Source: Vescimonas sanitatis
GTDB lineage: Bacteria > Bacillota > Clostridia > Oscillospirales > Oscillospiraceae
DNA: 64,000 bases
Reading direction: 5' to 3'
NCBI RefSeq assembly: GCF_049060325.1
Contig: NZ_JBMGPW010000009.1
Span: 61,715-125,714, forward strand
In this document: piece by piece, positions 23,699-32,965 of the stretch
Layout of the letters: each line of letters opens with the position of its first letter
Position numbering within the stretch: position 1 is the first letter of the stretch
Notes under the pieces: model-generated
The model's database searches: none
Seen by the model: only the letters and a program-made list of their open reading frames with translations
Told to the model about the DNA's origin: nothing
Position numbers and translations under genes: made by a program

Positions 23699-25861
23699 AT
23701 GGAATTATCGGCAAAGCTGGTGCGTTCACAATTGAATTTTTTTAAGCCCTTTGTGGCGGGTTGCTCACTGGAGACTACCCGCAAGGGACAGGATAAGCTG
23801 GGCGAGCTGATGAGCGCCCTGCACAAGCGGGAGGTGATCTTCCGCGACCACGACTTCGAGCAGTTCAAGGGCGCGTGGGTCATGCCTAAGGACGAGCGCC
23901 GCAGCGGCGTGGTGCTGTATCTCCACGGCGGCGGCTATACCTGTGGTAGTCTGGACTATGCCAAGGGCTTTGCGGCTACGCTGGCCAGCGAGTGCGGTGT
24001 GCGCGTGTTCTGCGGGGCGTACCGCCTGGCGCCGGAGAACCCCTATCCCGCCGCGTTGGAGGATGCACTGACTGCCTACGACTATTTGCTGAAAAAGGGC
24101 TACGCGCCGCAGCAGATTTTGCTGTGCGGCGAGAGCGCCGGCGGCGGGCTGATCTGCGCTCTGTGTCTGAAGCTGAAGCAGCTGGGCCGGGAGCTGCCCT
24201 GCGGGCTCATCGCCATCTCGCCCTGGGTGGACCTGACCGGTTCCGGGAAGTCCTACGAATTCAACCGGGACAACGATCCGTCCCTGACGGAGGAGCTGCT
24301 GCAATTCTACGCCAGGTGCTATACGCAGGACCCCACGGACCCGCTGTGTTCGCCCCTGCTGGGCGACCTGACGGGCTTCCCGCCGACGCTGATCTTCGCC
24401 GGCGGCGATGAGATATTGCTGGATGACGCCCGGGGATTGCATGAACGGCTGAAAAAGGCCGGGAGCAAAAGCAGGCTGATCATCGCGCCGGGGCGCTGGC
24501 ACGCCTATGTGCTCTATTGCCTGCAGGAGAACATGGAGCAGGATATCTATGAGATCAACCGCTTTATGACGCAGAACCTGTCCCCGGCCCGGAGCCTGCG
24601 GTGGATGCGTCTGGACAACGCGGCCAAGATATATCCCGCTGCCAAGCGGCGCAACTGGAACAATTTTTTCCGCATCTCCGCCACGCTGGCGGAGCCGGTA
24701 GACCGCGCGGTGCTGGCAGCGGCGCTGGATGTGACGGTGCGGCGTTTCCCGTCCATTGCCGTACGGCTGCGGCGGGGTGTGTTCTGGTACTATCTGGAGG
24801 AGATACCCCACACGCCGCCCATACAGGACGAAAAGAGCTGCCCGCTGGCCCATGCGCCGTTCCGCCAGGTGCGGCAGTGCGCCTTCCGGGTGCTGGTGTA
24901 TAAGGACCGCTTTGCGGTGGAGTTTTTCCATGCGTTGACCGACGGCACCGGCGCACTGGTGTTTGTCAAATCACTGCTGGCGGAATATCTCAGTGAGAAG
25001 TACGGTATCTCCGTCCCTGCGGAAAAGGGCGTACTGGGACGGTTAGAGGAGCCGTCGCCGGAGGAGCTGGAGGACAGCTTTGCCCGGTATGCTGGGGATG
25101 TGACCGCCAGCCGCGCCGAGGCCACGGCCTGGCACCTGACCGGCACGCCGGAGACAGATGGCTATAAGGACCTGGTGACACTGATGGTGCCGGCGGATAA
25201 GCTGCGTTCCTGCGCCAAAGACCACGGCGTGTCCGTGACGGAGCTGCTGTGTGCCGCCATGATGCAGGCTATTCTGGAGCTGCAGACGGAGAAGGTGCCC
25301 AACCCCCGCCACCGTAAGCCGGTGAAGGTGCTGCTGCCGGTAAATCTGCGAAAGCTGTTTCCCAGCAAAACGCTGCGGAACTTTGCGTCCTATATTACCC
25401 CGGAGATCGATCCGCGGCTGGGGGCGTGCAGCTTTCAGGAGCTGTGTGCCTTGGTGCACCACAAGATGGGACTGGAGAACAACCGCTGGACTATGCGGGC
25501 CAAGTTTGCCGCCAATGTGGCCAGCGAACGTTCGCCCGTGCTGCGGGTCATGCCGCTGTTCATCAAGAATATCGCCATGAAGGCCGTGTTTGACACGGTG
25601 GGCGAGTGTAAGTCCTGCTTGTGCCTGTCCAACCTGGGCCGCGTGGAACTGCCGGACGTGATGGTGCCCTATGTGCGCCGGATGGACTTCATCATCGGTG
25701 TGCAGGCCAAGGCACCCCACAACTGCGGCGTGGTCACCTGGGGGGATACAGCCTATATCAACTGTATCCGCAGTATCCGGGAGCCGGAGCTGGAGTATCA
25801 CTTCTACCGCGTGCTGCATCGGCTGGGACTGCCCGTTAAGGTCGAGAGCAATATGCGCTGA
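23699..25861 (+). CDS. Fused HSL-type esterase and HxxxDG acyltransferase
   Basis: 720 residues from ATG 23699, with AGGAAAGG upstream. N-terminal part (about 1-290) is an alpha/beta hydrolase of the hormone-sensitive-lipase group: HGGGY at 76-80, Ser146 in GESAGG, Asp237 in GGDE, His268 in RWHAY. C-terminal part (about 300-720) resembles condensation/alcohol-acyltransferase enzymes and has HALTDG at 411-416 (HxxxDG active site). One chain would both hydrolyse and form ester bonds, perhaps on lipids or polyketide-like products. Substrate unknown. First gene of an operon with the zinc-ribbon membrane protein at 25888. Confidence 0.85.
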   Translation: MELSAKLVRSQLNFFKPFVAGCSLETTRKGQDKLGELMSALHKREVIFRDHDFEQFKGAWVMPKDERRSGVVLYLHGGGYTCGSLDYAKGFAATLASECGVRVFCGAYRLAPENPYPAALEDALTAYDYLLKKGYAPQQILLCGESAGGGLICALCLKLKQLGRELPCGLIAISPWVDLTGSGKSYEFNRDNDPSLTEELLQFYARCYTQDPTDPLCSPLLGDLTGFPPTLIFAGGDEILLDDARGLHERLKKAGSKSRLIIAPGRWHAYVLYCLQENMEQDIYEINRFMTQNLSPARSLRWMRLDNAAKIYPAAKRRNWNNFFRISATLAEPVDRAVLAAALDVTVRRFPSIAVRLRRGVFWYYLEEIPHTPPIQDEKSCPLAHAPFRQVRQCAFRVLVYKDRFAVEFFHALTDGTGALVFVKSLLAEYLSEKYGISVPAEKGVLGRLEEPSPEELEDSFARYAGDVTASRAEATAWHLTGTPETDGYKDLVTLMVPADKLRSCAKDHGVSVTELLCAAMMQAILELQTEKVPNPRHRKPVKVLLPVNLRKLFPSKTLRNFASYITPEIDPRLGACSFQELCALVHHKMGLENNRWTMRAKFAANVASERSPVLRVMPLFIKNIAMKAVFDTVGECKSCLCLSNLGRVELPDVMVPYVRRMDFIIGVQAKAPHNCGVVTWGDTAYINCIRSIREPELEYHFYRVLHRLGLPVKVESNMR

Positions 25862-25887
25862 CACAACGGGAGAAAGGAGCCTTTCTT

Positions 25888-26586
25888 ATGTATTGCATCA
25901 AATGTGGCGTGGAGCTGGCGGACAGCGAGCGCGTTTGTCCCCTGTGCGGCACCCGGGTATTTCATCCCGATCTGCCCTGCGGACAGGGTGAGCCGCCCTA
26001 CCCGCCGGCTGACCATCCCCGCCACGAGGAGGTCAGCCGAATCGGCGTGCTGTTCGTCATCTCTGTGTGTATGCTGCTGCCGGCGGTCATCACCGTGCTG
26101 TGCGACTGGCGCATCAACGGGACCATCGTCTGGTCCGGCTTTGCCGTGGGCGGATTGCTGCTGCTGTATATCCTGGCGGTGCTGCCTCTGTGGTTTAAGC
26201 GGCCCAACCCGGTGATCTTCGTGTCCATTGACTTCGCGGCCATCGGCGTGTTCCTGCTGTATGTGAACTACGCCACCGGAGGCCACTGGTTTTTGACCTT
26301 TGCGCTGCCGGTCACAGGCGCGGCAGGGCTGCTGGTGTGCGCCATGGTGACGCTGCTGCGGTATCTGCCCGGCGCGGCGCTGTACATCTGCGGCGGGGCG
26401 CTGATCCTGTCCGGCGGCATGGCGGTGTTGGTGGAGTTTCTGCTGAACCTGACCTTCGGCCTGCACGAGACGTTCCTCTGGTCCTTCTACCCGCTGGCGG
26501 CGGGGGTGGTGCTGGGGGCCATGCTGCTGGTCATCGCCATGTGCAAGCCCCTGCGGCGCAGCCTGCACCGTAAGTTCTTTATCTGA
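25888..26586 (+). CDS. Zinc-ribbon membrane protein, DUF6320-like
   Basis: 232 residues. N-terminal zinc ribbon CIKCG...CPLCG (Cys pairs near 3/6 and 19/22), then six hydrophobic segments from about residue 55 to the end. I place it in the DUF6320-type family from memory of the pattern; function unknown. It starts 26 bases after the esterase-acyltransferase gene with AGAAAGGAG upstream, and this pairing suggests it helps that enzyme at the membrane. Confidence 0.75.
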   Translation: MYCIKCGVELADSERVCPLCGTRVFHPDLPCGQGEPPYPPADHPRHEEVSRIGVLFVISVCMLLPAVITVLCDWRINGTIVWSGFAVGGLLLLYILAVLPLWFKRPNPVIFVSIDFAAIGVFLLYVNYATGGHWFLTFALPVTGAAGLLVCAMVTLLRYLPGAALYICGGALILSGGMAVLVEFLLNLTFGLHETFLWSFYPLAAGVVLGAMLLVIAMCKPLRRSLHRKFFI

Positions 26587-26596
26587 GAGGTACCCC

Positions 26597-27295
26597 ATGC
26601 AGATGATTTTTATCGACATCGACAACACCCTGCTGGATTTTGACGCCTACATCCGGCAGACCATGCGGGAGGGCTTCGCGCACTTTGGACTGAAGCCCTA
26701 CGAGCCGTACATGGAGGCCGTGTTCCACCGGGAGAACGGAAAACTCTGGCGGCAGATCGAGCAGGGCACGCTGACGTTCCGTGAGCTGGAAGAGATCCGC
26801 TGGAACAACGTGTTCCGAGCACTGAATATCGATTTTGACGGACAGGTATTCGAAAAGTATTTCCGCGCGGCCCTGTACGACAGCGCTATCCCCGTGGACG
26901 GGGCCATGGAACTGCTGGAGGCGCTCCACGGCAAGTATCCGCTGGCGGTGGCCAGCAACGGACCATACGATCAGCAGCTCCACCGGCTGGAGCTGGCGGG
27001 CATGAAGCGGTATTTCGATTGGTTCTTCGTGTCGGAGAGACTGGGTGCGTCCAAGCCGGCCCGGGCCTTTTTCGATGGGGCGTTTGCAGCACTGAACGAT
27101 GGATGTGAAGCGGCCATCGCGCCGAAGGACTGTGTGATCATTGGGGACTCCTTGACCTCCGACATGGCCGGCGGCCGGCAGTATGGCATGAAGACCTGTT
27201 ACTACCGCCGCCCCGGCGCGGCAGAGGGTACGGATGTGACCTGGCAGGTGACGGATCTGCGGCAGATACCGGCATTGTTGGAGGGTACGGCATGA
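26597..27295 (+). CDS. HAD hydrolase, YjjG-type nucleotidase
   Basis: 232 residues. HAD motifs: DIDNTLLDF at about 6-14 (nucleophile and acid Asp), VASNGP (motif II), Lys in GASKP (motif III) and GDSLTSDMAGG (motif IV). Cap-domain position and sequence match the YjjG/YfnB group, which dephosphorylate (often non-canonical) pyrimidine nucleotides. It follows the zinc-ribbon gene by ten bases and is coupled by ATGA to the MazG-like gene, giving a nucleotide clean-up pair. Confidence 0.85.
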   Translation: MQMIFIDIDNTLLDFDAYIRQTMREGFAHFGLKPYEPYMEAVFHRENGKLWRQIEQGTLTFRELEEIRWNNVFRALNIDFDGQVFEKYFRAALYDSAIPVDGAMELLEALHGKYPLAVASNGPYDQQLHRLELAGMKRYFDWFFVSERLGASKPARAFFDGAFAALNDGCEAAIAPKDCVIIGDSLTSDMAGGRQYGMKTCYYRRPGAAEGTDVTWQVTDLRQIPALLEGTA

Positions 27296-27630
27296 TGACC
27301 ATCAACGAATACCAGCAGCGGGCCATGGCTTCGCTAAATCCCGAATTGAAGGGCCGGGATGTGCTTATCAACAGCGTCATGGGCCTGTGCGGCGAGTCCG
27401 GCGAGGCCATCGACATCGTGAAGAAGTGGCTGGCCCAGGGCCATCCGCTGGACCGAGAGCATCTGGCCAAGGAGTTGGGGGACGTGGCCTGGTATCTGGC
27501 CGAGGCGGCCACGGCGCTGGACCTTGATCTGAAGGATATCCTCCGGGCCAACCTGGAGAAGCTGGAGCACCGGTATCCAGACGGCTTTTCCACGGAAAAG
27601 TCCGTGGGCCGGGATAAGAACGATCTGTAA
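27292..27630 (+). CDS. MazG-like nucleotide pyrophosphohydrolase
   Basis: 112 residues; ATG 27292 overlaps the HAD stop. The all-alpha NTP-PPase motif is visible as GESGEAIDIVKK (about 35-46) and KELGDVAWYLAE (about 63-74), supplying the metal-binding Glu/Asp residues. It likely hydrolyses aberrant nucleoside triphosphates to monophosphates, upstream in logic of the YjjG-type nucleotidase encoded just before. Confidence 0.85.
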   Translation: MMTINEYQQRAMASLNPELKGRDVLINSVMGLCGESGEAIDIVKKWLAQGHPLDREHLAKELGDVAWYLAEAATALDLDLKDILRANLEKLEHRYPDGFSTEKSVGRDKNDL

Positions 27631-27631
27631 G

Positions 27632-27662
27632 AAAAACGGAAGCGGCGGCTTCCGCTTTTCTT
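27632..27662 (+). terminator. Terminator after mazG-like gene
   Basis: CGGAAGC paired with GCTTCCG, followed by a T-rich tail. Confidence 0.8.
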
Positions 27663-27738
27663 CTTCACGGGGACTTGACACCGGGATTTTTTGTGATACA
27701 CTGAGGCGGTGCGCATTTTTTGCTTAGGAGGGATAGCC

Positions 27739-28665
27739 GTGCTGCAATCATTCCTCACCGTGGGGCAGCAGATACTCACACTGTATTTGCTGCTGGTGGT
27801 GGGCTTTGTACTGGGAAAGGTCAAGCTGCTGGATGACCGCGCCTCGGTGGCCCTGAGCAGCCTGGTCATGTACGTGGTGTCCCCCTGTATGATGGTGGTG
27901 GCGTTTCAACGGCCGCTGGAGCATACGGCACTGCACAACTTCGGCGTAGTGACGGGTGTCTCGGCCGTACTCCATGTGGTGTTTATTGCGGCGGCCATGC
28001 TGCTGATCCACGACAGGGACCGCGAACGGCAGAACTGCCTGCGCTTCGCCGCAGTGTTCTCCAACTGCGGCTTTATGGGCTATCCCCTGATGGCCGCGCT
28101 GCTGGGCAGCATCGGCGTGTTCTATGGTTCGGCCTACGTCATCGTATTTACTATACTCAGCTGGACATGGGGCGTCTATGTCATCACAGGCGACCGCAGC
28201 CAGCTGCTGCTGAAGCCCCTGCTGCTGAACCCCGGCGTTATCAGCGTGGTGCTGGCTATGGCGCTGTATCTCGGGCAGGTGACGGTGCCGGAACCCCTGA
28301 TGGTCCCCATCAACTATCTGGCGGACCTGAATACGCCGCTGCCCATGCTGGTGGTGGGCTATCAGCTGAGCCACGCCAATTTCAAGGCGGCGCTGCAGGG
28401 TATCAGCTCCTGGGTGACGCTGGTGCTGCGGCTGCTGGTGCTGCCTCTTACCTCACTGGGCATCTGCCTGGCGCTGAACGTGTCCCATGACCTGACGCTG
28501 GTGCTGCTGATCGCGGCCAGCGCGCCGCCGGCGGCGCTGCTGAGTATGTTCGCCGCCCGCTTCGGCAAGGACACCGCCCTGACCTCGTCCCTGGTGTCGG
28601 TCCAGACGGCGATCTCCGCGTTGACCATGCCGGTATTGGTCGGCCTGGCAGAGGTGCTTGGATAA
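27739..28665 (+). CDS. Auxin efflux carrier family transporter
   Basis: 308 residues from GTG 27739, six bases after AGGAGG; the ATG-like start at 27709 lacks a ribosome site. Ten hydrophobic segments in two five-helix halves, with the family's FSNCGFMGYPLM segment near 105 and APPAALLSMFAARFG near 268. AEC proteins carry organic acids or related compounds by secondary transport. Substrate unknown. Convergent with hcp and sharing its terminator. Confidence 0.85.
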   Translation: MLQSFLTVGQQILTLYLLLVVGFVLGKVKLLDDRASVALSSLVMYVVSPCMMVVAFQRPLEHTALHNFGVVTGVSAVLHVVFIAAAMLLIHDRDRERQNCLRFAAVFSNCGFMGYPLMAALLGSIGVFYGSAYVIVFTILSWTWGVYVITGDRSQLLLKPLLLNPGVISVVLAMALYLGQVTVPEPLMVPINYLADLNTPLPMLVVGYQLSHANFKAALQGISSWVTLVLRLLVLPLTSLGICLALNVSHDLTLVLLIAASAPPAALLSMFAARFGKDTALTSSLVSVQTAISALTMPVLVGLAEVLG

Positions 28666-28705
28666 AGAAACATCCCCCGGCGGAGCCGGGGGATGTTTCT
28701 TTATC
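28661..28705. terminator. Perfect 21-base-pair bidirectional terminator
   Basis: Arms 28661-28681 and 28685-28705 are exact complements around GGA. The stop codons of both convergent genes (AEC transporter and hcp) lie inside the arms, each reading GATAAAG. Confidence 0.95.
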
Positions 28706-30269
28706 CGCGGTGCAGTATGGCGTCCAGATCCTGTTGGGGATGGGTGATGGGCTGCAGCTGATAGGTATCCACCAGCGTCTTGACCACCGTCTCTGACAGG
28801 AAGGCCGGCAGGGTGGGCCCCAGGTAAATGCGCTTGATGCCCAGAGCCAGCAGTGTCAGCAGGATGCATACCGCCTTCTGCTCGTACCAGGACAGCACCA
28901 GCGTCAGCGGCAGGTCATTGACGCCGCAGCCAAAGGCATCGGCCAGGGCCAGCGCGATCTGCACAGCGCTGTAGGCGTCGTTGCACTGGCCTACGTCCAG
29001 TATGCGGGGGATGCCGTTGATATCGCCCAGATCCAGGTCATTGAAGCGGAACTTGCCGCAGGCCAGCGTCAGGATCAGCGAGTCCATAGGCGTGGACTTG
29101 ACGAAGTCCGTGTAGTAGTTGCGTCCGGGGTGCGCGCCGTCGCAGCCGCCTACCAGAAAGATGTGCTTCACCGCGCCGCTTTTGATGGCGTCGATCACCG
29201 CCGGGGCGCTGTCGCCCAGCGCCTTGTGGGCAAAGCCGGTGGTCAGGATATGTCCGCCGTTGATGCCACTCATGCTCCGGTCGGTGCTGTATCCGCCCAG
29301 GGCCAGCGCCTGGTCGATGAGGGCGGAGAAATCCTTGCGGCCCTGCCGGTCCTCCGGGATGTGCTTCAGTCCGGGATAGCCCACCACCGACGTGGTATAG
29401 ATACGGTCGGCATAGCTGGGACGGGGCGGCATGATGCAGTTGGTGGTCATCAGAATGGGTGCGGGAAGGCTGTCGAACTCGCTTTGCTGGTTTTGCCAGG
29501 CGGTGCCGAAGTTTCCGGCCAGCTGCGGGTATTTTCGCAGCCCCGGATACCCGTGGGCGGGCAGCATCTCGCTGTGGGTGTACACGTTGACACCGGTGCC
29601 TGTCGTCTGCTCCAGCAGCTGGTGCAGGTCCTCCAGATCATGGCCGGATACCACGATGAACGGCCCCCGACGGATGTCCGTGTGGACCTTTGCGGGCGCC
29701 GGGTCACCGAAGGCGGCGGTGTTGGCCTTGTCCAGCAGGGCCATGCATTGATAGTTTACCAGACCAAATTCCGTGATGAGGGCCAGCCACTCCTCAACGG
29801 TGTGCTCCTGCCGCAGGGCGCACAGCCCCTTGTAGAACCACTGGCTGACCGCCTCATCCTCCTGCCCAAGGCGGAAAGCGTGATGGGCATAGGCTGCCAT
29901 ACCCTTCATGCCGAACAGCAGTGTGGCGCGCAGAGACACGATGTCCGTATCGCCGCGCCATAGCCAACTCGGGTCCTGTATCGGCAGACGCTGGGGCGTC
30001 AGTTTTTCGGCGCGGCGGATATAACCCTGCAGGGCCGCATCGTCAAAATTTACGTTGGTCAGCGTGGCGAACAGACCGTCCGCCAGCAGGTGTGTGACTT
30101 CCGGAGGATAGTCCTCCTTGGCGGCATATATCTCCGCCAGGTGGATGAGGGAGCACACCAGATAGTCCTGCAAATTGGCGGTTTTCGGCTGCTTGCCACA
30201 GACGCCGGTGCGGACGCAGCCGCTGTTGCCCGCCGTCTGCTGACACTGAAAACAGAACATTTCAGACAT
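28701..30269 (-). CDS. hcp: Hybrid-cluster protein (hydroxylamine reductase)
   Basis: 522 residues from ATG 30269; AGGAGG lies ten bases upstream, and TTG 30278 is too close. The N-terminal cysteines FCFQCQ...GCVRTGVCG bind the first Fe-S cluster. The hybrid-cluster ligands appear in VVSGHDLEDL, TNCIMPP, VGGCDGA, TLACGKFRFND and DVGQCNDAYS. Hcp reduces hydroxylamine and acts as an NO reductase in anaerobes under nitrosative stress. A partner Hcr is not encoded next to it, which is common in clostridia. Length is normal for the class. Confidence 0.95.
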   Translation of the reverse strand: MSEMFCFQCQQTAGNSGCVRTGVCGKQPKTANLQDYLVCSLIHLAEIYAAKEDYPPEVTHLLADGLFATLTNVNFDDAALQGYIRRAEKLTPQRLPIQDPSWLWRGDTDIVSLRATLLFGMKGMAAYAHHAFRLGQEDEAVSQWFYKGLCALRQEHTVEEWLALITEFGLVNYQCMALLDKANTAAFGDPAPAKVHTDIRRGPFIVVSGHDLEDLHQLLEQTTGTGVNVYTHSEMLPAHGYPGLRKYPQLAGNFGTAWQNQQSEFDSLPAPILMTTNCIMPPRPSYADRIYTTSVVGYPGLKHIPEDRQGRKDFSALIDQALALGGYSTDRSMSGINGGHILTTGFAHKALGDSAPAVIDAIKSGAVKHIFLVGGCDGAHPGRNYYTDFVKSTPMDSLILTLACGKFRFNDLDLGDINGIPRILDVGQCNDAYSAVQIALALADAFGCGVNDLPLTLVLSWYEQKAVCILLTLLALGIKRIYLGPTLPAFLSETVVKTLVDTYQLQPITHPQQDLDAILHRG

Positions 30270-30331
30270 AGAATACAAACCTCCTGACAGTATAGCAGCG
30301 ATAGTCTGCCCTGCCGGGAGGAAATATATAC

Positions 30332-30362
30332 AAAAAGGGAGACGCGCAGCGTCTCCCTTTTC
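30332..30362. terminator. Terminator between chrA pair and hcp
   Basis: GGGAGACGC paired with GCGTCTCCC around GCA, with A and T runs on the outside; ends the minus-strand chromate-transporter transcript. Confidence 0.85.
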
Positions 30363-30923
30363 TCAAAATTTCAGCAGAACGCCCACCAGGGCGGAAATGC
30401 CGATGAACACGATAGGGTGCCACTTCTTTACCACTGGCACCCAGTTGGTACACACCAGCAGCACCGCAGCCAGGGCGATAGCCGGCCAGTTCAGCACGGC
30501 CAGACCGGTCATACCACTGTGCAGCAGGGCGATAGGTACTACGGAGATGCCCGCCGCAGCCACCAGCGCGGTGGAGGCGGGGCGCAGGCCGCAGAACGCG
30601 GCGCTGACCCACTTGCTGTCGCGAAAGGCCTTCAGGAACGCCGCCACGATGAGAATGACGATAACAGAGGGGGTTACCAGCCCGATGGTGGCCACCAGCG
30701 CGCCGCCGATGCCACCGGTGGTGAAGCCCACGTAGGTGGCCATGTTCACGCCGATGGGGCCGGGAGTGGACTCCGACACCGCCAGCATATCCGCCAACTG
30801 GGCATGGGTAAACCATCCAGTGCGTTCCGCCATATCCTGCAGGAAGGGCAGAGTGGCCAGCCCGCCGCCTACGGCGAACAGGCCGGTCTTGAAGAATTCC
30901 CAGAATAGTTGGAGGTACAGCAT
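30363..30923 (-). CDS. Chromate transporter, short-chain subunit 2
   Basis: 186 residues from ATG 30923, overlapping the partner's TAA (TAATG). A CHR domain with FFKTGLFAVGGGLATLPFLQ near the start and ESTPGPIGVNMATYVGF near 50, the conserved family signatures. Short-chain CHR proteins act as pairs with opposite membrane orientation. The family is named for chromate efflux, but natural substrates in gut anaerobes may differ. Confidence 0.85.
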   Translation of the reverse strand: MLYLQLFWEFFKTGLFAVGGGLATLPFLQDMAERTGWFTHAQLADMLAVSESTPGPIGVNMATYVGFTTGGIGGALVATIGLVTPSVIVILIVAAFLKAFRDSKWVSAAFCGLRPASTALVAAAGISVVPIALLHSGMTGLAVLNWPAIALAAVLLVCTNWVPVVKKWHPIVFIGISALVGVLLKF

Positions 30924-31471
30924 TATTTCGCCCTCCTTATCACGTTCTGAATGACGATGCCCAGCGCCGCGGCCGCAGCCACGAAGATGACGGGGGACAG
31001 GTCGGTGAGCAGCGCCGCCGCCAGCACAGCAAGGAAGATCAGCCCGGCGGCCCAGTCCTTCACAGAGCCCTTGAACAGCTTGACCACCGCGTTGAAGATC
31101 AGCACGCACACGCATACGCGGATACCCGCAAAGGCGTGCTGCACCCAAGCCAGATGGGAGAAGCTGTTGATGACGCCTGCCAGTGCAGTGATGATGATCA
31201 GCGATGGGAACACAATGCCCAGCGTGGCCACGATGCCGCCGATAATACCGGCCTGCTTCTGCCCTATGAAGGTGGCGGTGTTTACAGCGATGATGCCGGG
31301 GGTGCACTGGCCGATGGCAAAATAGTCCACCAGCTCCTCGTCTGTAGCCCAGCCCTTGTCCTCCACGACCTCGCGCTGGAGGATGGGCAGCATGGCCATA
31401 CCGCCGCCGAAGGTCATGACGCCCACCTTGGCAAAGGTGAGGAACAACTGAGCGAGAAGTTTTGTGTTCAT
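30923..31471 (-). CDS. Chromate transporter, short-chain subunit 1
   Basis: 182 residues. CHR domain: LFLTFAKVGVMTFGGGMAML and QCTPGIIAVNTATFIGQ. It is the first of two translationally coupled half-transporters; together they equal one long-chain ChrA. It is 12 bases downstream of birA on the same strand, so it may be co-transcribed with it, though the functions seem unrelated. Confidence 0.85.
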   Translation of the reverse strand: MNTKLLAQLFLTFAKVGVMTFGGGMAMLPILQREVVEDKGWATDEELVDYFAIGQCTPGIIAVNTATFIGQKQAGIIGGIVATLGIVFPSLIIITALAGVINSFSHLAWVQHAFAGIRVCVCVLIFNAVVKLFKGSVKDWAAGLIFLAVLAAALLTDLSPVIFVAAAAALGIVIQNVIRRAK

Positions 31472-31483
31472 GCTCGTATCACC

Positions 31484-32230
31484 TCATTCTATATATCCGT
31501 ACAGTCCCCGCACTGAGACCTCGCCGCTGCGGACTGTCTCCGTTTCGCCGTTTTCATACTGCACCGTCAGGCCGAACTGTTCGTCTATGGCCAGCGCCGT
31601 GGCCTGCCGGACGGTATTGCCTCGCAGGACGCGCACGGGTCTGCCCAAATTCACGCACCGCCGCCGGTATTCCGCCAGCCATTCCACTGGGTCGGTCAGC
31701 ACAGTCCGCATGGCTGTCAGCTGGGCCAGTATGGCGTCTGCCAGCGCGTCCGGCGACACGTCAAGCTCTTGTAGGGCAAGGGATGTGGCCATGTCCGCGA
31801 TGTCCGGCGGAAAAGAGGCCTGTCCCACATTGACACCGATACCTACCACCAGCCACGCCGCACTGCCGTCAGGGAGCAGGGAGGACTCGGTCAGAATGCC
31901 GCAGAGCTTTTTGCCGTGCAGCACCACATCATTGCACCACTTGATGCCGCAGTCCGTGTCGCAGAGGCTCTCAACAGCGCGGCACACAGCCACCGCGGCC
32001 AGCGGTGTCACGGTGAGCAGCTGCCCGGCCGGGCAGTCCTGCCACAGGGCGGAAAGATACAGGCCGCCCTCCGGTGATTGGAACGAACGGCCCAGCCGGC
32101 CCTTACCAGCGGTCTGCGCCCGGGCGATGACGGCGGTGCTGTCCAGCCCCTGCGCGGCAAGGGCCTTGCATACGTTGTTGGTGGAGTCCACGGTGTCATA
32201 GCGCAGAACATCCCAAGTCACGGCCATCAT
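31484..32230 (-). CDS. birA: Biotin-protein ligase
   Basis: About 248 residues; ATG 32230, ATG 32227 or GTG 32221 are all possible after GGAG, and the exact start is uncertain. Catalytic domain: STNNVCKAL, the biotin/ATP loop AGKGRLGRSFQSPEGG (about 47-62, GRGRxGR-like) and KWCNDVV (KWPND-like). A C-terminal SH3-like domain follows. The N-terminal helix-turn-helix of regulatory BirA is absent, so it activates and attaches biotin to carboxylases but cannot repress by itself. Divergent from bioY, as expected for a biotin locus. Confidence 0.9.
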   Translation of the reverse strand: MMAVTWDVLRYDTVDSTNNVCKALAAQGLDSTAVIARAQTAGKGRLGRSFQSPEGGLYLSALWQDCPAGQLLTVTPLAAVAVCRAVESLCDTDCGIKWCNDVVLHGKKLCGILTESSLLPDGSAAWLVVGIGVNVGQASFPPDIADMATSLALQELDVSPDALADAILAQLTAMRTVLTDPVEWLAEYRRRCVNLGRPVRVLRGNTVRQATALAIDEQFGLTVQYENGETETVRSGEVSVRGLYGYIE

Positions 32231-32282
32231 CTCCTTTCGGTCGAAAACACATTGTAGCACTGTATTCCGCGTTTGTAAATAG

Positions 32283-32311
32283 TTGACAGGTGTTAAGGAA
32301 TTTAGTATCAT
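32283..32311 (+). promoter_or_regulatory. bioY promoter
   Basis: TTGACA (32283-32288), 17 bases, TATCAT (32306-32311), 29 bases before the ATG of bioY. TTTGTAAAT just upstream resembles half of a biotin-repressor site, but a matching second half is not convincing. Confidence 0.75.
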
Positions 32312-32340
32312 CAGGACAGTTTTTGGAGGAGGGACGCCTA

Positions 32341-32903
32341 TGAACACCCGTACCCGCAAGCTGGTCTATACCGCCCTGTTCGCCGCGCTGACGGCGGTGG
32401 GTGCGTTTCTGCGTATTCCGATGGTGTACAGCTCCGTGACGCTGCAATACCTGTTCACTGCCATGGCGGGGCTGCTGCTGGGTCGGAGGTGGGGCGCTTT
32501 GAGCCAGGCGGTGTACGTCCTGCTGGGGCTGGTGGGCCTGCCCATCTTCACCATGGGCGGCGGCTTTGGCTATGTGTTCCAGCCCACGTTCGGGTTCCTG
32601 CTGGGGCTGATCCCGGCCGCATGGGTGGTGGGTGCCGTGGCAGGGGAGAGTCTGGACCCCAAACGCATGGCACTGGCGTCGCTGGCGGGACTGGCCGCTC
32701 TGTACGCCGTGGGAATGCCCTACATGGCCTTGATACTCAACGCCTACATGGGCAAGGGTATGACGTTTTCCGCGCTGCTGTGGGCGGGGATGCTGCCCTA
32801 TCTGCCGGGAGACGCCGTGAAGATCGTCGTGGCGGCGGGCGTATGCCCCATTTTGCGGCGGCGGTTAAGAATGGCGGATGGCAGCGATAAGCGTGGCGAA
32901 TGA
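32341..32903 (+). CDS. bioY: Biotin transporter BioY (ECF S component)
   Basis: 187 residues with GGAGGAGGG upstream. Six TM segments. Signature stretches are LTAVGAFLRIP near the start and LGLVGLPIFTMGGGFGYVFQPTFGFLLG near 60-87 (positions of the biotin-binding loop). It binds biotin and works with a shared ECF energizing module encoded elsewhere. Divergent from birA, so the pair handles biotin uptake and use. Confidence 0.92.
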
Positions 32904-32965
32904 CCTTGTGCAATACAGCCAAATCATCTTCTGAAATTTTGACAGGATATTGGCACAGAAGTGTA

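Noticed and set aside
32270..32300. BirA operator between birA and bioY
   Set aside because: Only one half-site-like TTTGTAAAT is visible and this BirA lacks a DNA-binding domain.
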